A stretch of DNA of 64,000 bases from NCBI GenBank assembly GCA_022702705.1, contig CM040421.1:56155740-56219739 (forward strand). Direction: 5' to 3'. The first letter of the stretch is position 1, and the number at the start of each line of letters is the position of its first letter. A model generated the notes under the pieces. It did no database searches. It was not told the DNA's origin and saw only the letters and a program-made list of their open reading frames with translations. Below are positions 33,802 through 46,049 of this stretch, one piece after another. The position numbers and the translations under genes were made by a program. Source of the DNA: Papilionanthe hookeriana x Papilionanthe teres. Taxonomy: Eukaryota > Streptophyta > Magnoliopsida > Asparagales > Orchidaceae.

Positions 33802-36559
33802 CAAAAAACAAAAAAAAATTCATTCAATCCAAAATTACATACATCCGATATATGGAATATCGATCGAGTCCCCAAAAAGTAAATGCCTTAATTGCTCAAC
33901 AGGAGTAGTAGAAAAAGCTATAGTTTGGGAAGTATTAGCATGTTTTGCCAACCAGTTGGCTGGTTGATTGCCCTCTCTGTAGATATGTGTCCATTTAAGA
34001 TTGAGGGAGCCAAAAGTGGAGATCAAAGTTCTGTGAAGATAAACCAAATTCCAGGGAGGGGGAGATAAACCTTGCAGGATGTTAACTAGTCATGTTGTGA
34101 GTCGGATTCAATCCATACAAATTGATAATTTAAAGCCTTGGCGATAAGCAAAGCCCAATGTGCGGCTTGCGGCTCCGATTCAATGGTCGATGTGGAGATA
34201 GTAGGTGCATGAAAGAACCATAAAGTACGTCCCGATGAATTTACGCAAATAGCTCCAATTCTGCAGTGAGAAGGTGTATAATCGCCATCAATATTAATTT
34301 TAACCCATGGTGGAGGGGAAGAGACCATTTCGGCAAAACGGGCTTTTCCTTGGAGATGAGTCCAGCGGTGAGTGTTTGCATAGGAAGCTGCAGACAATTT
34401 GCCACAATCGATGAATGGTACGAGTTTTGTCTTCATATTTAGCAAGATTTCTTGCCATCCATACAAACCAGCAGATTACTAAGGGTATATGGAACCATGT
34501 TTCCTTCTTCCAGTCATCCCAGCAAGCCCCCAAATGAGACCAATTATAGTTGAGATGCTTCAACTTGAAATGCTGTAATACTATATTCCAAACCTGTTTA
34601 GTGACAAAACACTGGAAAAAAAGATGAGAAATGGATTCCTCTTGGCAGTGACATAACCAGCATACGGATGCGGATCTTAAGCCTTTAAGTTTCGGTAAAT
34701 CATCCACTGGCGGATAATCGGTCTCAGTGAGAAGAAAGACATTGAGGGAGATAAGAGCCTATTCCAGATTTTGTCTCCCCAAGTAGTGTCAGGCCAAGAA
34801 CATATTGTGTTATGTATCATGCTATTTAATGATTTCTGATTCGACTTTTTCAGTAGAAGTCTATCAGGTTTATCAGATTTAATTGGGATTTGTAGAATTT
34901 GTTGAACACTGTCCTCAGCCAGAATCTCCCTTAGCATGTTGACATTCCATTGATCCTCCACCCAAAAATCAGAAACAGTGAGTTGGTGATTAATCTCGGC
35001 GAGTGTACTTTAAAGTTCCTTCTCCAAGCCGGTTATCATGGTAGAAATTAACGGTCCCCTTGCCAACCTCCCAACGAGAAAAATTGATTAGCCAATTCTC
35101 TAACTTTCGGCGAGATATTTCCAATGCTTGGAATCCCCTTGCTTTGGCCTTACAGAGTTAGGATGTAACTTCCAGCAATACTTATCATTCAGAAATTTAG
35201 CCCACATTGTATCTTGTCTTCTAAATTTGATCCACTGCTTGCAATAAAACAAATAGCTCATCTGTTGGAAGCTTTTCATACCTAGCCCACCAGCTTTGAG
35301 TGGTTTGCACACTTTGTTCCATGCTGCCAATAGTGCTTGTTTTGTTTGACCTTCCCACAAGAATTTGTTAAACATAGTTTCAATCAATTTCTGAGTGCTC
35401 TTCTTCATTCTAACCATTTGCAAATGATAAAGGGGGAAGTTGAGAGAATACTCTTCAGTAGAGCAACTCTACCACCATTTGATAGAAAAACAAGTGGTCC
35501 AACAATTTATAGTCGTTGTTATCTTTCTAACCACTTCATCATATTGGGATCGTTTCCTTCTACCTTTGGTAAGTCTGTACCCCTAAATATCTTAGAGGGA
35601 GGTCTGCAGTAGTAAATCCAGTGAACTCTTTCATCCACTGCTGAAAATTAAAACCTTTTCCAGCTAGAAATTGACATTTCTTTTGATTTAGTTCAAGGCC
35701 TGCAACCATAGCCAAATGATCTGTTAATTGTAAAGTCTTTCTTACAGCAAGCTTGCTGCCATTAGTGAAAATGATAACATCATCAGCATAGGCCAAATGG
35801 CTGATGAGCTGAGAAGAGCCATGCTTATAATGGAGGTAAGGATAGTGATTATGTGCAGCATTCAAAAGTCTGGAAAAATAATCAAAAGCTAATATGAATA
35901 TGGTAGGAGAGAGTGGGTCTCCTTGCTTCAGACCCTACCGGCTTTGAAGAATCCACAAATGCTTACCATTAACTAGAACACTATAGTAAGCATTAGAAAG
36001 CCATCTCTGGATTAAAGCACAGAAGGATGGGTGAAACCCTTGTGCCTTAAGCACAAGATCAATGAACTGCCAGCTGAGAGTATCATAAGCTTTCTTAAGA
36101 TCCAACTTGAGAATTAAATTATGCCCTCTACATCTTTTGTCAAGGTCCAGTAATAATTCTTGAGCCAACAAACGAGTTATCGGTTATGGTTCTACCCCTG
36201 CACAAAGCAGATTGGTTAGAGCTAATCAAATGATTAAGGTGTGGTTGTATTCTCCCCACAAGAATCTTGCTAATGATCTTAGAGAAGGTAGTAGTGAGAC
36301 TTATAGGTCTGAAATCAGTCCAATGAGATTTTTGGTTCTCTTTAGGGATAAGTACAATACTTGCAGCAGCAAAAAATTTAGGAAGTTCAGTCCCTAAGAA
36401 GAAGGATTGTACAGCTTGAACAAGATCAGCTCCCACAACTTCCCAAGCCTTAATATATCCCTGATTTTAAGTATAGCATTGAGTTTCCTTCTATGTTTAA
36501 TGATTGCATGGAAGTACTTAGAATTCCTATCCCCATAGAGAAATTTATCAACAGCAGCT
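33732..36559 (-). mobile_element. L1-type LINE (copy 1), 5'-truncated, with (TA)n tail
   Basis: Contains, in minus-strand order, RT, zf-RVT and RNase H coding remnants (33835-36550), a short 3' untranslated region with a T-rich run near 33806-33826, and a (TA)n tail at 33732-33799. Its upstream edge at 36559 is the (TA)n tail of the neighbouring LINE. No endonuclease or ORF1 remains. Confidence 0.85.
33835..36550 (-). pseudogene. L1 ORF2 remnant: RT, zf-RVT, RNase H
   Basis: Starts near 36550 with a RNSKYFHAIIKHRRK-like linker. RT motifs follow: IVLIPKENQ and TDFRPISLTTTFSKIISKIL (36436-36290), DLKKAYDTLSWQF (about 36100) and the catalytic YADDVIIF (about 35780). Then come a thumb/connection (35100-35430), a zinc-binding zf-RVT segment (CWLCHCQEESISHLFFQC, about 34630) and an RNase H domain (VKINIDGDY near 34290, ESEPQAA, ESDS) ending near 33835. 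Breaks include TAG codons near 35932 and 34087 and frameshifts near 35500, 35000 and 34690. In the last RNase H motif the usual Asp is Asn (GNQPANWLAKH). RT catalytic residues persist, but the ORF is inactive. Confidence 0.9.
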
Positions 36560-36580
36560 TATATATATATATATATATAA
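36560..36580. repeat. (TA)n tail of LINE copy 2
   Basis: 21-bp TA run lying exactly between the 3' end of copy 2 (right side, minus strand) and the coding sequence of copy 1. Confidence 0.85.
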
Positions 36581-36649
36581 TTGAAGATTAGATGCAAAGT
36601 CAAAATAGAGTGGTCAATGAGTAGATTTGATATGAGAAATTTCAAGACT

Positions 36650-39600
36650 GCCCCCATGTAACAAGAATTTTAGATTTGATCCAAGGAATTTCTCACAAAA
36701 CATACCCTTTTAATGCACCTAGCTTAGCTAGGTAATCCATAGGTTTATTGGCTTCTCTGTATACCAATGACTAATGTATATTGAAACATGGAAACAACCT
36801 ATTTATTTTATGCCAAAGAATATTTACAGTTCAATGCTTGTGAGAATTTCCCTTGACTACATGATATAGAGTATTATCATCCATCTCTAAAATAAGATTT
36901 TTGATCCTTAAGTTTTTAGCTAGTATCAAGCCATAATATAAAGTTGAGAATTCAACATAAAGAGCAGAAATGGGATCACAAGGGTAAAAAAAGACAATAA
37001 ACCAGCCTATAAGTAATTTGTAAGAATGCCACCTGCATCAACATGAGATTATTTATAGCTGCCATCAACATTTAACTTGAGATAAGGCCAAAAAGGTTTC
37101 TCCCAATGTATTAAAGTATATTTAAGCTTTTGAAAAATATCCTTTTTCATCCCAAAGGAGTGGTTATTATTCATAGAAGACAACTCATTTGCCTTATTAA
37201 GATATTGACAACTTTTGAAATGAAGGATTTAATGTTTGTCAAAATTCTGTCAGCTTTGAATTCCTAATTTTCATGCTTTCGTTTATTTCTTTCCAGCCAC
37301 AACAACTAGCTTATAATGTATGAAATTATTAGCATTGCAGTCATTATTAGAGATCCAATAGTTCTTACATTGTTCAAAACATCTATACCCTTTTTCATGC
37401 AAGAATATGCCAAGTTAATTGCCAAATGTTTCCAAATTTCTAGAGCAAACCTGCAAGAAAAAAAAAATAAGTGATTGAAATATTCTTCATCCCGCCTACA
37501 TATGAGACAAGACGAAGGCATTCTAAGCCCTTTTAACTTTAAAATATCATTACAAGTAACAATTTAAATGTAAGTCTTCAAGCAAAAAAATGGTTGAGAA
37601 GGACTAAGAAAAGAGTTCCAAAGGATATCTCTTTCAACATGTTAATTGGCAAAATTTTTATTTACAATATGTTTAGTGAGTAAGCCAAAAGCAGGAATTC
37701 TTATCACCATGGCATTTTTTTTAGAGAAATCAAAGAGGATCTAAGTTATTACATTGTTAAGATCATTTGGTAAACTGTTAAAGCAATTTTCATTATTCAA
37801 GCTATTTCTAGACTAAAACTCAGCAACAACTTGATGAATATTAGTAAGACCATTTGAGAAAAACTTTAGAGGACCCAAAGTGGACCAGTCATCAAGCCAA
37901 AACCCAATATCACCATTCCTAAAATCCTAGTCCACAAAGAGTTTATCTTTTTCCCTCACTTTTAACATTTCCTTCCATATGATAGAATCACCTAGTTTAG
38001 GGGAACACAAAAGAGGATGAACTAAATTGCCATATTTTTAATGCATGAATCGAGCCCATACACTCTTTTTTTCTTTAAACTTTATCCACAACTTGCAAAA
38101 ATTAATTTCAATAGATTGACCTGAACTCCAACCCACCATTTTTTTTAGGTTTACAAAGCTTGGTTCAAGTAGTCCAGTGAATGCCACTTCCATGGCCAAC
38201 CCATAAAACTTATTAAAGGTTCTTTCAATCTTAATTTGCATACTTTTTGTCATTTTTGTAATTTGAAACACATACATAGGAAAGGAATTGAGAAAACTAT
38301 GTAGCAAGGTAAGCCTACTACCAAAGGACAATATAAAATTTTCCCAACTTTTAATTCTTGTAAAAATCTTAACTAAAAAGTCATTAAAAAGAATTTTCTT
38401 CTGACGATTGATGTTTAGATTAACACCTAAGTATTTGAAGGGGAAGGCACCCTAATTGAAACCCATATGCTAAAGGATCCAATGTTTCTCTCAATAGGTA
38501 TGTGCTTAGTGAAAAGAATTTCACATTTAGTTTTGCTAAAAACAATACACGAGACCTGCTCAAAATGATTAAGAGTGCAATAATATGCTTAATAGTCTTC
38601 TTGCTCATATTGCAGAAAATAACGATATCACCAGCAAAAGAAAGATCATAAACCAGATCACTGTGCTTGGCATGAAACCTATAATCTCCGTGATTACGCA
38701 TGAATGAATAAAGCTTCATAGAGAGATAATCCAAAGCAATTATAAATAAAATAGGTGGTCGTGGATCCCCCTATTTATTACTCCTCTCAGATTTGAAGTG
38801 CCCATGACTAGACCCATTGATGAGAAGGGAGTAATAGTTTTTATCAAGAATCATTTTAATGATATAACAAAAGTCTTCACTTAAACCTTTGTACTTGAGT
38901 GTATCAATGATGAAATTCCAATTAATGTTATCAAATGATTTCTTTATATGAAGTTTAATAATAACATTTCACCCTCTGCACTTGGAATCAATACTTAGTA
39001 GTAATTCTTGAGTGAGCATAATATTGTAAATTACTCCTCCCATAAATGAAAGAATGTTTTTTGTGGGCAAATCAGATCATTTAACAAAGGTTAGAGCCAT
39101 TTCACCATAATTTTTCTTAAGATTTTGGAAATTACAATATTAAGGCTAGTTGGACTATAATTTTCCCATCTCTATCCGAGATTTCCTTTTGAAATGAGAA
39201 CGATAGTAGAGCACCTAAAAATTTATGAGAGAATTCACCATGGAAGAAACATGGAAACCACCACATCCTTTTTAAAATATCTCAAACATGCATATAAAAA
39301 GCAGAAGTGAACTCATCACAACCTACCATTTTGTTTTTGTCAATGGAGTGAAGAACCTCTAAGAATTCCACATCGTGAGTAATAAGGCAAAGCATAGTAG
39401 AATTGGCTGCATTAGCGTTATTGGGGAAAATATTTTAGTCAACGTGAGCTCTTACTAAATCACCTTCCTTGAACAGGTTACTAAAATACTCAATGGCACT
39501 TTGGATGATATCAGTTTGAGAATAAATCCCTTTGTCCTTTTCATTCTTGATTCTAGTGATAACATTATCTTGCCTTTTATGTTTTATGCAAGCATTGAAA

Positions 39601-40646
39601 AACTGTATTTGTATTGCCCTCCAAATAACTTAAATAAGAGGATTTTCATTTTAGAAAGTCTATTTCTCTTTCAAGGTTTACCTCTAATTTATTTTGAGTC
39701 TTGGTGAAATCATCCTCCAACACTAGACCCTCTTCTACATTTCTTTCAATACCAATGATATGCTATTTAGCCTTTACAACAACTTAGAAAGCATCACCAA
39801 ACACCTCTTAGTTCCAACTTTTGAGGTTGGTTGAAATCTTTTTATGAGAGACACATAAAGAGAGCCACAAATTACTTTGACTTCCAGTGTGCCATGTGTC
39901 CTTAACAATGTGAAAGAATTAGGGTGGGAAACTCACATGTTAAGGAATCTGAAAGGTTTAGACACTGGCATGGACAGGAACTTTACCCTACGAAGGAGGG
40001 GGGCATGGTTAGAAATAGTTCTGATGAGTTGATTTACCTATAAAAAAGGAAACTATCGAACTAGTCATTATTCACCATAATTTTGTCCAACCTTTCATAA
40101 GGATTTCCCTTTTTCCAAGTGAAACAAGATCCAGTAAAGTTTACCTCATGTAACTCAGCAGTGGCAATTTATTCCTAAAATTCTCCATTGTCTTATAATA
40201 AGGGGCCCTACCACCTTTCTTCTTATTAGCAAATACAATAACATTAAAATCCCCACCTACAAGCCAATGAAATTTCAATTGTGATTTGAAGAGCATTAAG
40301 TCATCCCATGAATGAGCTATGTTGGAAGCTGGAAAACAAGCATAAATGATAGAGATATGCAACATGACATTCATGATATTGACTTTCACATGAAGTAATT
40401 GATGGTTTTCTATTAGGACTTTAACCCCACCTCATTCTTACAAAGAAACCAGATTTTTCAATTGCAGTTGTAGATATAGTTGAATCTTCATAACATACCA
40501 ACAGTGTTTGGAATATTTTATCCATTTTTAAGGGGTTTAAGAATACAAAATTATAAAAGATTATTGACCCTGAATATATTCATAACCCTCTTAGAGGCTT
40601 GCTTATTAGCAATGCCTCTCACATTCAAAATGAAGAAATTAACCAT
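36650..40646 (-). pseudogene. L1 ORF2 remnant: endonuclease, RT, RNase H
   Basis: The likely start is Met at 40646 (MVNFFILNVRGIANKQASKR), matching the WNVRG-type N-terminus of plant L1 endonucleases. The GGDFNVI endonuclease motif follows near 40250. RT is recognisable around 39180 (SPTSL...ISKIL) and 38730-38420, but the YADD box reads FAGD near 38640, so one catalytic Asp is Gly. Next come a connection segment (38331-38038: LLHSFLNSFPMYVFQ), a zf-RVT segment (CLICRRDEEYFNHLFFFSC, about 37500) and RNase H (KLNVDGSYK near 37070, YREANKPMDYLAKLG near 36740). Many stops and frameshifts. AT-rich drift is stronger than in copy 1, suggesting a different age or source. Confidence 0.85.
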
Positions 40647-41164
40647 CTTTGATAGGTCGTTTTCCTCTAGTAAACCTATAGGGGGCCCCCATCATTGACA
40701 TTTGTCAGGATACCAGGGTACAACCTTATTTCTAAAATTACCTCTTGACTTAAGTATTTTAGTTATCTATTAGCATGATCTCTAGCTCTTCAGGTGGATT
40801 GTATCTGCAATCTCCATTACTTCATATATAGCAATGCTTATATCAACAATGTTTATAGTAACCTCCACAATATCTTCTCGCCTCTCAATTTGAGCATTAG
40901 ATACATTGGGGGTTGCCCCAATTATGGGGTCAATAGTATATTAACATCATTGACATTCTCCACATTAACCAGTACAAGTTTAGTATGAAAGAGATCCTAA
41001 CCAGTGTCAGTGTCTTGGATACCAACTTCCTTATTAGTGTCAAGATTTATATACCCCATAGTATGTTCATTATTTTTATTTCTTATCACCTTAATGTGGT
41101 CTTTACCACCCTTATTCAAAATCCTCCTTATTCATTCTTTCTTTAATTCAGCATGAATTGCATG

Positions 41165-41169
41165 ACCAT
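41165..41169. other. Target-site duplication ACCAT, left copy
   Basis: ACCAT directly precedes the LTR end TGACCGG at 41170. The identical five bases follow the other LTR at 54343-54347. Confidence 0.9.
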
Positions 41170-42583
41170 TGACCGGCGGACTTTATATATGCAAGAATGT
41201 ATGAACTCAACTTTATATATGTTTATAATGATTTTATAAAGTCCGAACACTCAGTGCAAGTATACGTATCGTATCAAGTAATACAGGGCTCTAATGGAGT
41301 CCTGGTTATCGATCCCACAGGGAAGTACGAAGTATAAGAAAGTGTTTCACAATATATATAATATAACACTGAAATCCGATACTCAAATTGCACTTAATGT
41401 TTATTACTTACTTCTACTAGCACTATACAGAAAACTGTAATATTAGATCAAACTACAATTACTTCTAACAACTTTAAAAACAGAGTTAACTAACAGACAC
41501 ACTAAACTATGTATTTGAAAGTTTTTTGATATATGAGAAAAGTATCTTTCCTCTTGCAATGAGAATATGATGTGTGGATTGATATGGAACATCTATGTTA
41601 TTGTGCCAAATAGGAGCATAGATGTTTCTTTATCCTAAGTTTAGTAACTAAATCTAAGAATAAGCTGGGAGGATACCGGCTCTCACTTCAGAGCTCCCAC
41701 TCACCCTTCACCTGAAGGCTAACCTTCGAGTTTAGTAACTAATCTTAGAACCAATTTGGGAATTTCAGCCTGTCACCCTGAAATCTCCACATTGAAGTCC
41801 ATCAAAACACATTTCCCTATTTATTTGCACTCAATTCCCATGAACTACACAATTCATGCATGGAAATTGAATGGATTCTTCATTATTGTTGTAGGACATT
41901 AAATCCTTTCAGAATTAATGTTCAACAATATATTTTAACATTTCAATTGGCCAAATTGAAAAGTAAATTAAGTTCGAAATGAAAAACCATCACAATTTCT
42001 TCAATACATTAAAAGCACATCAAATCCACATCAATCCATCATCACATCTCTATGCAAGAAGAAAGACAAGGGAGACTACTCAGAATTCATGAAGAAGATA
42101 TAATAAAACATGGATTTTATATATAAAAGAAAAGTCATACAAACCATAAAAGAAAATACAACTTATCTTTTTCTCTTCCCCAATGCAATTCCCTTGAAGT
42201 TCCTTTGAATCCTTTTCTCTCTTATTTACAACACTTGATTCTCTCTTTAGAATGGAAAGGAAGAATCAATCTCTCACTTTACTTCTTCTCCTTCACTCCT
42301 TAGAGAAGAATTCCTCTCAAATCCTCACTTCTACACACTCTTCTCCTTTATCGTGCCAATAATGCTGAAGTCTCTGGAAAATGGCGCCGGCGGCGCCAGA
42401 ACATGTTTTCCTCCATTTGCTCCTTTTTACTCTGAATTCGTTTATGATCGCTTCTTTTCACTCCAATCACCTAAAATCATCATACCTGCAATAAATCATA
42501 AAAAATACATTTCTTTAAAATGCAATATCACCAAAAATGGGTAAAATTATATAGCAAAAACCGTATATATTTTTGGTGCATCA
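41170..42583 (-). repeat. 3' LTR of the Athila element (1414 bp)
   Basis: On its own strand it starts TGATGCACCAAAAATATA and ends CGCCGGTCA. It aligns with the 5' LTR throughout, including GATACGTATACTTGC and the GACTCCATTAGAGCCCTG stretch, but lacks about 50 bp (near 41635) and about 150 bp (near 42350) present in the 5' copy. Confidence 0.93.
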
Positions 42584-42600
42584 AAATCCCCCAAACTTTA
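42584..42600 (-). other. Polypurine tract of the Athila element
   Basis: The minus strand reads AAAGTTTGGGGGATTT immediately before the LTR start TGATGCACC. This is the expected position and composition for plus-strand priming. Confidence 0.85.
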
Positions 42601-43908
42601 ACTATTACTTGTCCTCAAGTAATCCTTTTACTACATAAAATTATAACTTTAGGCAATGTACTTTTCAACTGTAAGACACTAAAATTTTTCATTCAAAAGA
42701 ATATATTAGTTAGATTTCAAAAAGAAATTTAGTAACTCAGGTCAACACTACAGGTATAAGAATATTCAACAATCAAGTCTAAGGGTTCTAGTCTTCTATT
42801 TATTTCAAGATGAACTATAATTTGTCACATTAAGAGTGCCTCAAAAGACTATGTGAAAAAGGAGTTCATGCAAACTTTATTAGAATGTAGGCCAATACTT
42901 TAAATATAAATTCAGAAATGAAATCAAGTTCTCCCTTTAGGGTGACTCAAGTGAAGCCAATTTTTGATTAGGCATCTCCTCAAGCTTCTCCTCATAAATA
43001 TTTTTCTTTCTTTTTTCTTTTCTTTTTCTCCTTCTTTTTTCTTTTTGGGATTGTTTTTCAATCCTTATTTTCTTTTCTTTTCTCTTTTCTTTTTTTTTTA
43101 AAATGAGGATTACTATTTTTGGATAGCCTTTAATGATTTTGAACTTCACTCTCCTCTTTCTAAAGTTCAAACTTGAGTCACCTCCTTACTTTATATTTAA
43201 GTAAAAGCTTTATTATTCATCATAAAGTCACAATATCTTCTTAACACACAATACTTTAAGTCCCTTAACATTTCAAAAACACAGTTTTCTTTACTTTTAA
43301 TAGTTAATTATAACCAAATCCTTTCATACCAAATATCTTACATCTATAAAATTAACCTTTATTACTAAAATTTTTCATCCAATCCTTCCATAATATTCAA
43401 CTGAAATAAAAAGTTTTAGTTACTTACAGTGAGGTTCAACTGTCAGAAGTTATGCTAATAATTTTTGAAAATATAATAATTAAGAACAAATAAAAGTTAA
43501 TATTTCTCTACCCTCCCTGAAACTTAAATTTTTCAGTAAATTTGAAACAGTTGAGAGTAAAAGAAAACTAACATTTCTGTGTTGGGATCTTAAAATCTTT
43601 AGCAACTATCTGATATTAGTCAAAATTTACAACTAGTAGGCATGAAACAATTAGTAGTAGTGATATAACAATTTTAAATATTTGCATGGGTAAAGAGAAA
43701 TTAACTTTAAACATCTAAACATCTAACAAAACACTACAACATGAAACAAACTATCACAATACTACACAGTCCAACTAACAATTTCAATGTTTCAGTACAA
43801 CATAACAGTACACCAACAGGGTTACACATCACATGAAAAATAAATAACTACTACATCATAACAATACAACACAACACAACAAGAACAACATAAATAGAAA
43901 CAAACAAT
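42601..43908 (-). other. Non-coding region between ORF3b and the PPT
   Basis: AT-rich 1.3-kb segment with a TTTTCTTTT-rich pyrimidine block at 43005-43100 (purine-rich on the element's strand). The Lys/Glu-rich open frame 42937-43170 is a by-product of that block. Confidence 0.6.
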
Positions 43909-45033
43909 CTACCAATCTCCAACACCATGATCAGCAGGGTCATCAACAGTGTCAGGTCTATATGGTGTATAATTGGGGCAAGTAAGAAATATCACATCAG
44001 ACTCCCCCCTCATAAATCTGACCTGAGCATCATAATATGCAATATCGAACTCAGCTCTCCTCTGCAGATAATCTTCATTCACATCACTCCTCGCTTCAAA
44101 CACATCCATCCGACCATGGAGTCTATCCCCACTAGGACTCTGTAATCTCAGCTGCTCCATAATATCAGATAAGGTAGGCAGCTCAGATGTAGATGGAACA
44201 TCATAACTCGTAGTAAGAATATCAGTACTCCTATGCTCAACTCGGGCTCCCATATGAGACTCGTAAGTACGGATAATATTCTTTGTGATTGGTATCAACG
44301 GTATAGCCACTACATCAAAATTACTGAACTCCACTCCAGACTGAACACACATGTCATGAACTAAGGCAGGATGTCCTAATCCTCCAGTGGTCTCGCCTCT
44401 AGCAATAGTCTGAACGTTCTTGTAAACAATAGCTCAAATATCAATCTTTTTCATCGTCTTAATACAATAATTCAGAATCGCTCTATCCCTTGTAACTTTG
44501 CTGTGGTGATAAGATGGTAATAGTCTCGTAGAGATGAAATAGTGCCAAAATTTTGATGCAACATTCAATGTGGAAGCGGGGAAGTTAATCAACTATTTTT
44601 TGACTTACTTTCCATTCCCCTCTTCCGTCTGTCAGAAAAGCAATCACTTCTCTCATATTCTCCCATCGAGTGTAAAGTTTTCGTATTCACAAACAAATGG
44701 TTCCCGAGTCTGATAGAAAGCATTGATTCTCTAAGGAGTAAATTCAACAATTTTCCCTCTAACTAACATATACTCAGTCTCCGTCTAGGGTACATTTGAA
44801 TAGAACTCTCTAACAACTCCCATAACAGCATTCGCAGTAAAATAACAAAATCTCTCTTAGTTCTGTTCTGCAATTAACTGTTCTACAGATCCACCAAGAC
44901 TATTAAAAGCTTGATCCTGGATACACTTCTTATTGTAAAGGTAAGAGTTAAAGCAAAATTAGGCTTTGATATTAACGAATTTCTCCTCATCAAAATCCAA
45001 TTTCCTTTGCCCTTTACTCAACCTTGGAGCCAT
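43909..45033 (-). pseudogene. Athila downstream ORF, copy b (Transposase_32-like)
   Basis: From a candidate Met at 45033 (MAPRLSKGQRKLDFDEEKFV) the same frame reaches the stop at 43909 (375 codons). It contains SVEQLIAEQN, ERFCYFTANAVMGVVREFYSN, YMLVRGKIVEFTP, FWHYFISTRLLPSYHHSKVT, RDRAILNYCI and TGGLGHPALVHDMC. These match the plant mobile-element domain usually annotated as Transposase_32 or 'putative plant transposon protein', whose function is unknown. At least five in-frame stops (near 44960, 44855, 44800, 44735 and 44430) and probable local frameshifts inactivate it. It aligns with copy a at 46050-47051, but clearly not as a recent duplicate. Confidence 0.8.
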
Positions 45034-46049
45034 GTGAATTTCTAAATTTTGCAAGAAAATTCCAATAAATCCCAAATTCACAATGTAAGAAACTCCAAAT
45101 ACTATTCTAAACAAGTAAGAGCAAATTTCATCATGGAAATCTCAAAATCTCTTTAAAACTCAAAAAATCCAACCTAAGCAATGTGAGAGATTTCCATGGT
45201 GAAAATAAAAAATTTTTAACTTAAAGTGAAGCTCTTACCAAGAGAAGTGTAGATCCGGCGTCGAAAGCTTTGAAATCTCCTTAAATCCGAGATCAAGCAA
45301 GCTTTAGATCTTCAAAATAACGAAAATGGAAGAGGAAGACAAAGGCAATGGAAAAATTTGCGGGTCCCAGGGTAAAAATCGCAAAAACGAAGGTTTTTGG
45401 TCTTTTGCTGGGTTCGAGCGCCGGCTGCGCTTTATTTAAAATAATAGCCATACTCTCTGGATTTAGGCACCGGCGGCGCACATTTTGGCGCAGGCGGTGC
45501 TAGTCCAAACTTTTTTCTGGGTCCGAAAATTCTTTCGTAATTTCAATCGTTTCGACATCCATAATGATGTTTAACACTTCAATAGGCATTTACATCATCT
45601 CACAAGCAATAATTAACACAATTCTTTACACAAATAATACACAACAAACTTATATATATAAAATCCAAGTTACAACATAACACCAAATATGTTCATTCAA
45701 ACCAAACCAACAACTCTTAGATGTTTAGTGTTGCAAGTACTCTACGATAGGCAAACACTAAGATCTAAGCACACAATGAAAGTAAGCATATCCAAATCAA
45801 AATTCAAATTAAAAAGCAAAGCAAATACTACACACACCAAGCATACTTAAGCAAAGTAAACTAAACACACAACAAGCATAAATAAAATCCATTAATTACT
45901 CCACATTAGTTTTAGAACAATCCTCTCTTTTAATGTCTCCAATCGATTGTTGATGCATGAACAAATTATTAAATGGATGAAATGGAAATTCATCAGATGA
46001 TTCCTCATCAATCATCGCATTTTTCTTTATCAAGTCCATCTCAATTCGA
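45034..46049 (-). other. Spacer between the two downstream ORFs of the Athila element
   Basis: AT-rich with a GC-rich patch at 45415-45500 holding CACCGGCGGCGCA and GCGCAGGCGGTGC. The same kind of patch lies upstream of copy a (47194-47280) and inside both LTRs. Open frame 45293-45481 spans this patch and is not recognisable. Confidence 0.55.

Larger units (their letters stand above)
36560..41164 (-). mobile_element. L1-type LINE (copy 2), 3' part left of the Athila insertion
   Basis: Minus-strand L1 with a (TA)n tail. It encodes endonuclease, RT, zf-RVT and RNase H remnants here; its ORF1 lies on the other side of the Athila element at 54343-55100. TSD bases ACCAT at 41165-41169 mark the break. 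Confidence 0.8.

Noticed and set aside
42937..43170. Lys/Glu-rich open frame
   Set aside because: Product of a purine-rich tract close to the 3' LTR.
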